Of a stretch of DNA of 64,000 bases, positions 1 to 10,200 are shown piece by piece (within the stretch, counting starts at the first letter, position 1; every line of letters starts with the position of its first letter). The stretch is from Tolumonas lignilytica (GTDB lineage Bacteria; Pseudomonadota; Gammaproteobacteria; Enterobacterales; Aeromonadaceae). The stretch spans positions 1,872,001-1,936,000 of the forward strand of contig NZ_AZUK01000001.1 in NCBI RefSeq assembly GCF_000527035.1. The letters are read 5' to 3'. Under the pieces are notes generated by a model. The model worked only from the letters and a program-made list of their open reading frames with translations, did no database searches and had not been told where the DNA came from. Both the position numbers and the translations under genes were made by a program.

Positions 1-364
1 TGAACCGTGGTGGCGGATGAAAGAGTCACATTTTGTCGGACAGCCCGGTGAAGATGCTCGGTTGACAGAAAGTCTGGATGATTATCTGTGGCAGAGCCAT
101 CGCCTCCTGATGCAACAGTGGTATCAGTCAAATGACGATCTTAAAACTGTAATCACATCGCATATTCCCGCAATGCATCAGGCTGACATCCCTAAGCTAT
201 ATCAGCCTATCTGGTTGATCTTGCAACTGTTTGATTATTCATCGTGGTGGCCATCCATTTTAACGCACATACCGCAGGATGAGAGCGATGAACAGACAGA
301 ACTGATGAACCGGACTCTGGCGGCAATACAGCATCACAAGGAACGGAATATTTATGGCGAATAA
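1..364 (+). CDS. DUF4123 T6SS adaptor, 3' part only
   Basis: C-terminal part of a DUF4123 protein. The reading frame is open to the left edge of the window (residues EPWWRM are encoded before the first internal ATG at 17), so the gene starts outside. It aligns over its whole visible length with the complete DUF4123 protein at 23414-24280: both have EPWWRMK, HF.GQPGE, LW near residue 30, a QP.W.IL stretch and a WWP motif near the end. DUF4123 proteins (Tap/TEC family) act in the cytoplasm as adaptors that load an effector onto a VgrG spike. The stop overlaps the start of the following Tle1-like gene by 11 bases, which ties the adaptor to that cargo. A vgrG is expected just upstream of the window (inference). 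Confidence 0.85.
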   Translation, partial: EPWWRMKESHFVGQPGEDARLTESLDDYLWQSHRLLMQQWYQSNDDLKTVITSHIPAMHQADIPKLYQPIWLILQLFDYSSWWPSILTHIPQDESDEQTELMNRTLAAIQHHKERNIYGE

Positions 365-2270
365 CATACAGAACTGCATCCCCTGTAAGCAGTTTAACCA
401 CTGGATTGAAATCCGGTTAGTTGATGAACATGCACAGTCATTCAAAGGCACCCTGAACGGCACGTTACGGGCGAACGATGGCGTCGCACATACAGTTAAA
501 TTTCAGGATGGTTATCTATTAAAAACTGGATTGCCGGCCGGCCCGGTGCAGATTGCCATTGCCACCGATGAACTCTTGAAAGCCGCCTACACTCATGCTC
601 CTCGTGAGAAAGGAACAGCCAGCCCGGTGCCGGATTTTGCAAAAAAAGAACAAGGATATGAAGGCCATGAACAGCAATATCAAAATATCACCGTAGGAGA
701 TATTTGGTTACGCGCACCGGAAACCATACCCGAACGCCATAAACCGCAGGCAACCGGGAAAAAATTAAAATTGGTTGCCGATAACAGTTATGTGCTGGAG
801 GTCAGAGCCTTCCATATGCTGACGGTGCGCCTCGGCATGTTCTTCGACGGTACCGGCAATAACAGCTATAACGCGGAGCTGGCCAGAGATCAAACTCGCA
901 TCTGGGCTACGCGTTGCGAAAACGAACAACAGGCAGCAACGTTATCCCAGTGGTGTGGGGCCAGCCCGAATGCGGGTAGCGCCAGCAATGAAATTACCAA
1001 TATTCAAAAGTTGCATGATTTTTATCAATTTTCGGATACACCGGTAAATAATGTTTTTATACACAGGCAGTATATAGAAGGTATCGGTACCACCAATGAT
1101 GGTTCATCCGCCACTATCACCAACGATTCTAAATACGGTATGGCAACTGGCGAGGGCGACACTGGCGTTGATGCCAAGGTAAAAAAAGGATGCGACATTG
1201 CCGCAAAAAGCCTGAAGGAACCATTAAGGAACAGTGATTACGATGGTGTTGTTTGTTTCCAGTTTGACGTGTTCGGCTTTAGCCGGGGAGCTGCTGCCGC
1301 CCGGCATTTTGTCAATGTGGTAACTCAGGGTGCTAACGGTTATCTTGGCAAAGCACTCCAAGAGCAAGAAATTACGCTACCGGCCCATTTTGACTGGCAA
1401 AATCCGCAGCACTGCCAGTTTACCTTTGTAGGGGTGTTTGACACCGTCGCCGCGATTGTTGACCCCGCCGACGGCGATTTCAGCCCGGCAAATGACGATA
1501 ACCCCGGCATTCATCTGGCGTTACCGGTGAAACAGACCATGCGGGCAGTACATCTCACCGCGGCTGATGAATTTCGGGATTACTTTGCCTTAAATCAACT
1601 GAATCCGGCGGCACAGTTTACCGAAATTAGCGTGCCGGGTGCACATTCCGACGTAGGTGGCGGCTATTATTCCCGTTATTACCTGAATGCACAAAACCCG
1701 CAAAGCATGAACCGGGCGTTGCAGGAAGACATCATTGTCAGTGCCTATTCCTGCGGCCTGTTTATGTATCCCAGTGATGCATCTATCAAACGGACTTCTG
1801 CTTGGCGCAAAGCGGAAGCCGACAGAGCCCGGCTGATTCGTGATGGCTGGGCACCCGCCGCAGCGATACAGCTAGATTATAAAATCACCCGGCAAAATCA
1901 CAAAACCAGCGACACCTATGTACTGTTGGTGAAAGTCATCATGCAACGAATTGTGGAAGGTGAACTATCACGTATTCATCTGCGGCTGATGTACGGTTTA
2001 GCAAAATATGCGAAAGTGCCGCTGCGTAATTTTGTTTCAGATAATTCATCAACCCAGGTGTCGGCTGAATTGAACGAGATTGCGGATGAGATATTGCGGG
2101 AAGCAGAACAAGGTCGGGTATCGCCGCAACTGATGGCATTACATGTACACTTGCGGCCGCGTTATGTGCATTATTCTGCCAATCTCAATTTAGTCACTTA
2201 TGGTATTCACCCGAATGCCCCTACCGCTAATAATCAACGTCATGTTTATCCCTGCTATGAGGAGGCATAA
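354..2270 (+). CDS. Tle1-like T6SS phospholipase effector (DUF2235)
   Basis: A 638-residue protein with two parts. Residues 1-155 form an N-terminal domain shared with the effector at 24277-25488 (N-terminal CxxC, HWIEIRLVDE, IPERHK, NSY.LEVR). From about residue 158 (LGMFFDGTGNN) it is a DUF2235 alpha/beta hydrolase of the Tle1 family. The nucleophile Ser is in GFSRG at about residue 305, an Asp in GVFDTVA at about 362, and a His in GAHSDVGGGY at about 435. Family members are antibacterial phospholipases delivered by T6SS. There is no signal peptide, as expected for T6SS cargo. The start overlaps the DUF4123 adaptor and the stop overlaps the next start (TAATG), so adaptor, effector and lipoprotein look translationally coupled. 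The lipase call is firm; the exact phospholipase specificity is not visible. Confidence 0.87.
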   Translation: MANNIQNCIPCKQFNHWIEIRLVDEHAQSFKGTLNGTLRANDGVAHTVKFQDGYLLKTGLPAGPVQIAIATDELLKAAYTHAPREKGTASPVPDFAKKEQGYEGHEQQYQNITVGDIWLRAPETIPERHKPQATGKKLKLVADNSYVLEVRAFHMLTVRLGMFFDGTGNNSYNAELARDQTRIWATRCENEQQAATLSQWCGASPNAGSASNEITNIQKLHDFYQFSDTPVNNVFIHRQYIEGIGTTNDGSSATITNDSKYGMATGEGDTGVDAKVKKGCDIAAKSLKEPLRNSDYDGVVCFQFDVFGFSRGAAAARHFVNVVTQGANGYLGKALQEQEITLPAHFDWQNPQHCQFTFVGVFDTVAAIVDPADGDFSPANDDNPGIHLALPVKQTMRAVHLTAADEFRDYFALNQLNPAAQFTEISVPGAHSDVGGGYYSRYYLNAQNPQSMNRALQEDIIVSAYSCGLFMYPSDASIKRTSAWRKAEADRARLIRDGWAPAAAIQLDYKITRQNHKTSDTYVLLVKVIMQRIVEGELSRIHLRLMYGLAKYAKVPLRNFVSDNSSTQVSAELNEIADEILREAEQGRVSPQLMALHVHLRPRYVHYSANLNLVTYGIHPNAPTANNQRHVYPCYEEA

Positions 2271-2914
2271 TGAAAACCGTTGTCCAATTATTGTTCCTGA
2301 TTTTATCTTTGGCTGGATGTAGCTCAAAAGCGGAAGTGGCCGAAGAGTACCGCTACTGGAACTACGGTTTCACATCCCCAGCCTATTTTCAGATCAAGAC
2401 CGAATATTTACAGGCCAGTATGCCGGATGGTCATAGTTTTAGCTTAAGAACGGGATGGTCTGTTGGGGGATACAGGCCGGATGATGGAATTGGCGATGAA
2501 TTGGAACCTATTGGTTCAATGGAGTTGCAGGAACGTTACACCGAGTTGCCTGATAGCATGGTGGTGAGCTGGTTTTCTCATGCAGAGAAGCAGTTTTATG
2601 CCGCCAATATCCATTTCAGCCCCGACATTAAAAAACAGATGATGACGCCTTATGTTTCTCACTGCTGGCAAAAGAAACGAACGCTCTATCATAACAACAT
2701 TTTGATTGGATTAGCGCCGGGCGGCTATGTCAGAGTCTGGGGTTTGGGTGGGTGTGGCGATAAAGAGATCCTGGTGGGTAAATTCAAAGGCTGGAAAATG
2801 GTGGAAAGCCTGACCGGAACCAAACCCTATCAACTCAGAGAACAAACCGAAGAATATCAGAAAGAATTCGCTGATATTTTGGCGAAGCCGATCCCGTATG
2901 AAAAATGGAAATAG
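2270..2914 (+). CDS. DUF2931 lipoprotein, probable Tle1 immunity protein
   Basis: A 214-residue protein with a lipoprotein signal peptide: a hydrophobic stretch of about residues 4-15 then the lipobox LAGC, with Cys17 as the predicted lipidated residue. The mature part resembles DUF2931 proteins (WNYGFTSP, W..GG, C-terminal GKFKGWK), which often follow tle1 genes. A Tle1 lipase acts in the periplasm of target cells, so a periplasmic lipoprotein encoded directly behind it (1-base overlap, TAATG) is well placed to protect the producer; that role is inferred from position and family. It is the last gene of the module; the next gene, metF, has its own promoter. Confidence 0.75.
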   Translation: MKTVVQLLFLILSLAGCSSKAEVAEEYRYWNYGFTSPAYFQIKTEYLQASMPDGHSFSLRTGWSVGGYRPDDGIGDELEPIGSMELQERYTELPDSMVVSWFSHAEKQFYAANIHFSPDIKKQMMTPYVSHCWQKKRTLYHNNILIGLAPGGYVRVWGLGGCGDKEILVGKFKGWKMVESLTGTKPYQLREQTEEYQKEFADILAKPIPYEKWK

Positions 2915-2967
2915 TGGGTAAGAGCTAAAAGTTAAACAGAATGTCGGATATGCTTATTTCAGGAATG

Positions 2968-2995
2968 TTGACATTCTGAACAGTTCAAATAAGAT
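2968..2995 (+). promoter_or_regulatory. metF sigma-70 promoter
   Basis: TTGACA at 2968-2973 is a perfect -35 box and TAAGAT at 2990-2995 a fair -10 box, 16 bases apart. The -10 overlaps the first MetJ box, which fits repression by occlusion. Confidence 0.6.
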
Positions 2996-3023
2996 GTATG
3001 GACATTTAGACGTCCAAACATCT
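2992..3023 (+). promoter_or_regulatory. MetJ operator, four tandem met boxes
   Basis: Four contiguous 8-base units read AGATGTAT, GGACATTT, AGACGTCC and AAACATCT, close to the MetJ consensus AGACGTCT. MetJ with S-adenosylmethionine binds such arrays cooperatively and represses methionine genes. The array overlaps the metF -10 box. Confidence 0.85.
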
Positions 3024-3069
3024 GTTTTGACGATGCAGGAAGCGGAGCCTTCCGTCCCACAGGCCGTAA

Positions 3070-3981
<912 letters not shown>

Positions 3982-3994
3982 GTGAACCGATGAT

Positions 3995-4032
3995 AAAAAA
4001 GGCGCCATACCTTACCGGATGGCGCCTTTTTT
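3995..4032. terminator. Bidirectional terminator metF / aminotransferase
   Basis: An 8-bp perfect stem, GGCGCCAT (4001-4008) with ATGGCGCC (4019-4026), is flanked by six A on the left and six T on the right. It can end metF on + and the convergent aminotransferase on -. Confidence 0.88.
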
Positions 4033-4044
4033 GTTGTTAATGGC

Positions 4045-5202
4045 TTAGGAAGCCGTGTTCTCCGCCAACAACACGTTTCGCAGACGGCGTAACCCTTCCA
4101 CCATTTTCTCTGGATCGGTATGGCTGAAATTCAGGCGGATATACCCCTTCGGTGGGTTGGCTTCAGCAAAGAACGCTTCGCCCGGCATGAAGGCCACTCC
4201 GGCTGCCAGTGCCGTTTTTAACAGCGGACGGGTATCGATGGGGTTCTTCAGTTTTAACCAGAAGAACAACCCGCCGGAGGGGATCTGCCATTCCGCCAGA
4301 TCGGCAAATTCACTCTCCAGTGCTGCGGCAAACGCATCGCGGCGGACACGATAAAATTCACGCAACCGCTCCAGACGTTGTGGCTTATCGGCGGAATTCA
4401 TGTATTCCAGCGCCAGCCATTGACCGGGGCGGTTGGTGTGCAGATCGGCGGCTTGCTTCAGGCGTACCAGATGCGTGATCAGATCCGGGTGCGCAATCAG
4501 ATAACCAATCCGCAAACCGGGGATCAGCACTTTGGAAAACGAACCGGAATAAATCCACGGGGCGGTTTTCATAAAAGAGCAGATGGGCGGTTTGGCCAGA
4601 TGGTCGTAATCCAGTTCGCAATAAGGTTCATCTTCAATCAATGGCAGGTGGTATTGATCCAGCAAGCTGGCCACCGCCTGACGAGAGGCGACGTCGTAAC
4701 AGGTGCCTGACGGATTCTGAAAACTGGGGATCAGGTAGGCAAAGCGCGGCTTGTAATCGCGGATCTGGTGTTCAAAATTCGCCACATCGGGGCCATTTTG
4801 ATGCAGATGAATGCCCCGGCATTGAGCCTGAAACAGATTAAAACATTGTAATGCCGCCAGATAAGTCGGTGATTCCACCAGTACGTTGCTGTTCGGATCG
4901 ATGAACAGCTTGGAAACTAAATCCAGCCCTTGCTGCGAACCGGACAGGATCAGCACCTGACTGGCATCGCAGGCGATCCCTTTCTGGCGTGCTTCGGCGG
5001 CAATCGCTTCGCGTAGTTCGGGTTCACCTTCACTCATGCCATATTGTCTGACCTTGTTGGGTAAGACTGACCAGTCAATATCCGGAAAACTGCCTTCCGC
5101 CGGTAAACCGCCTGCAAATGAAATGACATCAGGTTTTTGCGCGCTGGCTAAGATTTCTCGGATGATTGAAGATGTGAGATGTTGGATACGCTCGGCAAAC
5201 AT
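4045..5202 (-). CDS. PLP-dependent class I/II aminotransferase
   Basis: A 385-residue fold-type I aminotransferase resembling 2-aminoadipate/aromatic transaminases (LysN-like group). Visible marks are the N-terminal ISFAGGLP, the conserved Asn in SFQNPSG, and the PLP-binding Lys in SGSFSK followed by PGLRIGY. There is no fused GntR domain, so this is the stand-alone enzyme and not a MocR regulator. GGAGG four bases before the ATG supports the start. It is divergent from a MarR regulator across 131 bases that hold two similar palindromes, so that regulator may control it. The substrate cannot be told from sequence alone. Confidence 0.85.
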   Translation of the reverse strand: MFAERIQHLTSSIIREILASAQKPDVISFAGGLPAEGSFPDIDWSVLPNKVRQYGMSEGEPELREAIAAEARQKGIACDASQVLILSGSQQGLDLVSKLFIDPNSNVLVESPTYLAALQCFNLFQAQCRGIHLHQNGPDVANFEHQIRDYKPRFAYLIPSFQNPSGTCYDVASRQAVASLLDQYHLPLIEDEPYCELDYDHLAKPPICSFMKTAPWIYSGSFSKVLIPGLRIGYLIAHPDLITHLVRLKQAADLHTNRPGQWLALEYMNSADKPQRLERLREFYRVRRDAFAAALESEFADLAEWQIPSGGLFFWLKLKNPIDTRPLLKTALAAGVAFMPGEAFFAEANPPKGYIRLNFSHTDPEKMVEGLRRLRNVLLAENTAS

Positions 5203-5287
5203 GCGGCCTCCGGTTAGGCAATATGAGGATGTTGCATTGCTATTTCTGATGCAGGACGATAAATTTTAGGAAATTATCGACAGATAT

Positions 5288-5302
5288 GTCAGCAATGTTG
5301 AC
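5288..5302. promoter_or_regulatory. Candidate MarR operator, copy 1
   Basis: The 15-base imperfect palindrome GTCAGCAATGTTGAC lies between the divergent aminotransferase and MarR genes. A similar 15-mer lies 40 bases downstream. The operator role is inferred. Confidence 0.4.
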
Positions 5303-5327
5303 CTATCTTGCCAGCACATTAAGCTAA

Positions 5328-5342
5328 GTCAATATGGTTGAC
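5328..5342. promoter_or_regulatory. Candidate MarR operator, copy 2
   Basis: GTCAATATGGTTGAC shares the GTCA and GTTGAC ends of copy 1 and covers the marR-type start codon at 5334. This is compatible with autoregulation. Confidence 0.4.
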
Positions 5343-5822
5343 CCAAATAATCAAAATTCGCTCAATGCGGCCTTAGAACTGTTTCATTTTGCCTTCCGTG
5401 CGTTTACTTCCGGGCCGGATGCCATATTGGCGGAACAAGGGTTACAGCGGGTGCATCATCGCATTCTCTATTTTGTTGGTCGAAATCCGGCGATCAGTGT
5501 CAATGCGTTGCTGAAGATCCTTGGGGTGAGTAAACAGGCGTTGAACGGCCCGTTACGCGTACTAAAAGAATTAGATCTGATCGTGGCGACTCCGGATGAA
5601 TTTGATAAACGCATCAAGCGCTTAACGCTCAGTGAGCAAGGGCGGACGTTGGAAAACCGTTTGTCCCAAAGCCAGCGGGAACTGATGACCCAAGTGTTTG
5701 TGGCGGCAGGCAGCGAGGCCGAGCAGCATTGGCGGGAGATCATGCAAAAACTGGCCGATACCAAATTTGCGCATTTGCTGTGTCACACCACCTCCTTACC
5801 GACGCGCACGACCGAAGACTGA
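5334..5822 (+). CDS. MarR family transcriptional regulator
   Basis: A 162-residue winged-helix regulator. The central part shows the MarR pattern: a recognition helix region ILGVSKQALNGPLRVLKELDLI (broken: ILGVSKQALN, then LRVLKELDLI), followed by a wing with KRIKRLTLSEQG. The long N- and C-terminal helices are those used for dimerisation. The Shine-Dalgarno is weak. It is divergent from the aminotransferase gene and its start codon sits in one of two matched palindromes, so autoregulation and control of the aminotransferase are plausible. The ligand is unknown. Confidence 0.85.
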   Translation: MVDPNNQNSLNAALELFHFAFRAFTSGPDAILAEQGLQRVHHRILYFVGRNPAISVNALLKILGVSKQALNGPLRVLKELDLIVATPDEFDKRIKRLTLSEQGRTLENRLSQSQRELMTQVFVAAGSEAEQHWREIMQKLADTKFAHLLCHTTSLPTRTTED

Positions 5823-5913
5823 TTTCGTGTTTTTGGCGTACTCCGCCATGCATTGCACCTTTTGGGCCTCTGCTGCGTATTGTTATTTAATCCAATATTG
5901 AGAGTGTCGTGAT

Positions 5914-7284
5914 ATGCAGCGATTGGGCACCAGTAATGAGTTACGTCTGTCGGAACTGATTGGTTCGCTCAGTCATGCGCTGGATATTACCGAAGGGCAA
6001 CCGGAAGGGCATTGTGTACGCTGTTGCTGGATCGGCATGCAACTCGGTGAACGGCTGGGGTTACCGGCACCGCAATTACATGAACTGTATTACATGCTGT
6101 TGCTGAAAGATCTGGGTTGCAGCAGCAACGCAGCCCGCATCTGTGAGTTATATCTGACGGATGATTTGCGTTTTAAGCACGATTATTCCCAAGTCGATAG
6201 CAGCATCGCCAACGTGGTGACGTTTGTATTGAAACATACCGGCCTGCAAGCCGGGTTGACCGAACGTTTCAGCAGTTTATTTACTATTTTCCGCAATGGT
6301 GAGCAGATCGCCACGGAGTTGATCCAAACCCGTTGTCAGCGCGGGGCCGAGATTGCCCGTCAATTACGGTTCAGTGAACCGGTTGCGCAAGGGATCTTAT
6401 CACTGGATGAGCATTGGGATGGCGGTGGTAAGCCAGAGCGGCTAGCGGGTGAGCAGATCCCCCTGTATGCCCGTATTGCGTTGCTGGCACAGGTTGTTGA
6501 TGTGTTTCATTCCGCCAGCGGGCCTGCCGCAGCACGAAATGAAATACAACAGCGTGCGGGAAAATGGTTTGATCCGATGCTGGTGCGCTTGTTTGAACAG
6601 GTCGCCAGAGAGGAGCGTTTCTGGCAAACCCTGGCGTCACCGATGCTGGAGCAGCAAGTGTTTGCGTTGCTGGCTGGTGAAGGGGAGCGACCATTAGATG
6701 AAGATTATCTGGATGAGATCGCCGCGGCCTTTGGTCAGGTTGTTGACTCGAAAAGCCCGTACACTGCCGGGCATAGTGGCCGGGTGGCGCTGTATACCGA
6801 CATGCTGGCGCAGGAACTTGGCTTATCAGCACAGCGGCGTCGTTGGCTGAAACGGGGTGCCTTGTTGCATGATGTGGGCAAACTGGGTGTCAGTAACACC
6901 ATTTTGGATAAACCGGGCAAGTTGGATGCCGCCGAATGGGCGGCAGTACAGCGCCATGCTGAATTCACCGAAAATATCCTGAGTCGGATTTCGGCCTTTG
7001 CGGAGCTGGCGGTGGTCGCAGGGGCGCATCATGAACGCCTGGACGGCAAAGGTTATCCGAAAGGGCTGAAAGCGGAACAGATCACGCTGGAAACCCGTAT
7101 CATCACTACCGCCGATATCTTTGATGCCATCACCGCGGTGCGACCTTATCGGGGGGCGATCCCAATTCCGAAAACACTCGATATCATGGCGGAATCGGTC
7201 GGCACCGCCATTGATGCAGACTGTTTTGCCGCACTCAACCGGGTGATTGAGCGTCTGGCGCTGCCGTTGCCGGAGCAGGCGTGA
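5914..7284 (+). CDS. HD-GYP domain cyclic-di-GMP phosphodiesterase
   Basis: A 456-residue cytoplasmic protein. The C-terminal half is a canonical HD-GYP domain: HDVGKLGVSN at about residue 318, then HHERLDGKGYPKGL at about 372, so metal ligands and the GYP signature are intact and c-di-GMP hydrolysis is expected. The N-terminal half looks like a degenerate HD module (GHCVRCC at about residue 30, DLGCS near 70, and HWDGGGKPERLAG as a worn HDGYP-like motif), probably sensory. No membrane segment is seen. Its last 50 bases overlap the 3' end of the opposing hybrid kinase. With the GGDEF-EAL protein at 36076-38259 it is one of two c-di-GMP enzymes in the window. Confidence 0.9.
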   Translation: MQRLGTSNELRLSELIGSLSHALDITEGQPEGHCVRCCWIGMQLGERLGLPAPQLHELYYMLLLKDLGCSSNAARICELYLTDDLRFKHDYSQVDSSIANVVTFVLKHTGLQAGLTERFSSLFTIFRNGEQIATELIQTRCQRGAEIARQLRFSEPVAQGILSLDEHWDGGGKPERLAGEQIPLYARIALLAQVVDVFHSASGPAAARNEIQQRAGKWFDPMLVRLFEQVAREERFWQTLASPMLEQQVFALLAGEGERPLDEDYLDEIAAAFGQVVDSKSPYTAGHSGRVALYTDMLAQELGLSAQRRRWLKRGALLHDVGKLGVSNTILDKPGKLDAAEWAAVQRHAEFTENILSRISAFAELAVVAGAHHERLDGKGYPKGLKAEQITLETRIITTADIFDAITAVRPYRGAIPIPKTLDIMAESVGTAIDADCFAALNRVIERLALPLPEQA

Positions 7285-10200
7285 ACCGTTCCAGTTGCAG
7301 CAGTGCTAGATCGAAGTCGAAGGCCTGCAGGTGATGATTGATCTGTTGTAATTCCGCGATCGGGATCCGTTGTTGCAGGCCGGGTTCCATTTGGGCAAAA
7401 AGATCTAACGCTTCGCAATCGTTGTCCTGAATTTTTTTCAACAGAGTCAGCATGGCATCATCGGTGACGGGGGCAGAGGCCGACGTTCCGATCTCGGCGT
7501 TGCTATCCAAGGCATCGATCTGTGCACAAAGCTGCTGCAATGCCGCCATCAGGGTTTGGTTGAGTGCGTTCAGTTCGTCCATCGGCTGGTGATTAGCCAA
7601 CGCTTTTTCGAGTTGGGCCGCGAGCATGGCGATGGGGTCGGCCCCGATATTGGCAGAAACGCCTTTTAGGCTGTGCGCCAGCGGTAAGGCGGCGTCGATT
7701 TGTTGCTGTGCCAGCAAGGTTTCGATTTGTTGCGCAGTATTGCCTTGTTCCCGGCTGTATTGCCGGAGCAGCTGCAGATAAAAAACCTGGTTGCCATTCA
7801 CTCGCTGCAGTGCCACTTTGCTGTTGAGTCCTTCCAGTTTGGGCAGTGTCGTTTCCCGAGGTGTCGTGGTGCTGACCCCCGTCAATTTATAAGACAGATA
7901 TTGTTTCAGTAACTGGTAGAACAGCTCAGGCGAAATCGGTTTGGCGATGTGGTCGTTCATGCCTTCCGTCAGACAGCGCTCGCGTTCGTCCTGCAGGGCA
8001 TGGGCGGTCATGGCAATGATGGGAAGATGTTGAAACCGGGCGTCGGCACGGATGACGCGGGTCGCCTCGTGACCATCCATCCCCGGCATTTGCAGATCCA
8101 TAAACACCAGATCGTAATGTTTCGGTTCGTGCGAGAACAGCAGCGACAACGCTTCTTTGCCATTGGCAGCAATATCGGTGTGAATGCCACAGGCGACCAT
8201 CAATTCGACGGCGATCTGCTGATTGATCGGGTTGTCTTCGGCCAGCAACACCCGCACCTGACGGAACTGAGGCAAGGCAATCTGTTCCAGTGCGGCGGCG
8301 GTTTCTCCGTGTGCCGGAGCGAACAGGCGCATCAGGCAATCCACGACCTGCGACTGGCTGATCGGCTTGGTCAGGAAGCCCTCAATACCTGCTGCTCTGG
8401 CCTGTTCCTGCACCTCGTCATAACTGAATGACGTCACCAGAATCATGCGGGGTGGTGAGGGCATCCGCTGTACTTTCTGTGCGAGCATCACGCCGTCCAT
8501 TTCCGGCATTTGCCAATCAGTCATCAGTAAATCATAGGGTTGCCCGGCTGCGGCGGCTTGCTGGAGCTGTGTCCAGGCGACGGCTGCGCTGTTGACCGCC
8601 TCCGGTTTGACCGGGAGCTGGCGCAGTGCCGCCAGCAGAATATCGCTGGCGACCTGATTATCGTCGACCACCAGGATACGAAGATTGGTAATGCTGCGGG
8701 GGATCAACTGCCGTTGTTCATGGAGTGGCTGGCCGACCAGTAGTGGGATGGTAAACGTGAACTGGCTGCCGACATTGGGTTCGCTGTCGGCCTGGATGCT
8801 GCCGCCCATTTTTTCTACCAGATGACGCGCGATGGTCAGGCCCAGACCGGTGCCGCCAAAACGGCGGGTGGTGGAACCATCGGCCTGCGTGAAGGCCTGA
8901 AACAGCCGGCTCAGTTGCAGCGGTGTCATGCCAATGCCGGTATCCCGCACCACAAACTGCAAGGTAATGGTGTCACCCTGTCGCGCCAGTGCCTGAATTT
9001 GCAGATGCACATAGCCGCGATCGGTGAATTTCACGGCATTGCTGACCAGATTGATCAGAATTTGTCCGACGCGCAGCGGATCGCCAATCAGGTTGCGGGG
9101 AATATCCGACGGGACATCGAACAGCAGTTCCAGTCCTTTTTCATAAGCGCGCTGGGATGACATGACCGAAAGGTTAGCCAGAACATCATCAAGATTGAAC
9201 GCCGTTTGCTCCAGTTGCAGCTGGTTGGCTTCAATCTTCGAGAAATCCAGAATATCGTTGATGATATCCAGTAAGGTCGTGCCGGCGTGATGGATTTTAT
9301 TCAGATAATCGCGCTGTTTCGGGGTCAGTTCGGTTTTGAGCGCCAGATAAGCCAGCCCGATGACCGCGTTCATCGGTGTACGGATCTCATGGCTCATGTT
9401 GGCAAGAAACATAGACTTCGTTCGGGTCGCCTCTTCGGCGGCGTCTTTGGCTTCCTGCAGTTGTTCGGTTTGCCGGTGGCGGGAGGTGATATCCATCCAG
9501 TAACCGTTCCAGATCCACTCACCGTGCTCCTGTCGGCTGCAGATGGCCTTGACCCGCACCCATCGCACCTCGTTGTTGCGGGTGATGCGATGATCCAATT
9601 CAAAATCCAGTTTGTGCTGAATGGCATGGTTGATGGTCTGCAGCACCGCAGGGCGATCTTCCGCGAGCAGAATGCGTTCCAGTGAAATGGGATCGGTCAG
9701 CAGTTCATACGCGTTGAGACCCAGTACCTCGCGGGTCTTGGCACTGGCATAGGTATAGCGGGATTGCCCCGGCTGGTTGCTCTGATGAAACTGGAAAATT
9801 GCCAGCGGAAGCGCATCAGAGAGATCTTGCAGATGTTGCCGGGCTTGCCGTTGCATTTCCTGCTGCATCTCCACGGCGGCCAGTGTGTCTTCCTCCATTC
9901 GGTGTTGCAACAACCAAATCCAGCGCAGCACCCCCATCATGGCGATGATGCCGATAGTTAACAAGGCGGCCTGCCAGAACGGCAGCCAGTTGCTCATATC
10001 CTGCAAGACGACAATCTGCCAGGAACCCTGTTCATCCGGCCAGTCCAGCAACTCAGAACTGACCGCGTAGTCTTTACCCTCGAACAGCGTGGTCTTGGCA
10101 TGTAACTGAAATGGCAGTAACGCTGGCATCGCGTTGCGGAACAGATTCTGAAATTGTCTGCTGGCGTTTAGCCTTGCTCGTTGTTGCGGGCTCAGAGGGG

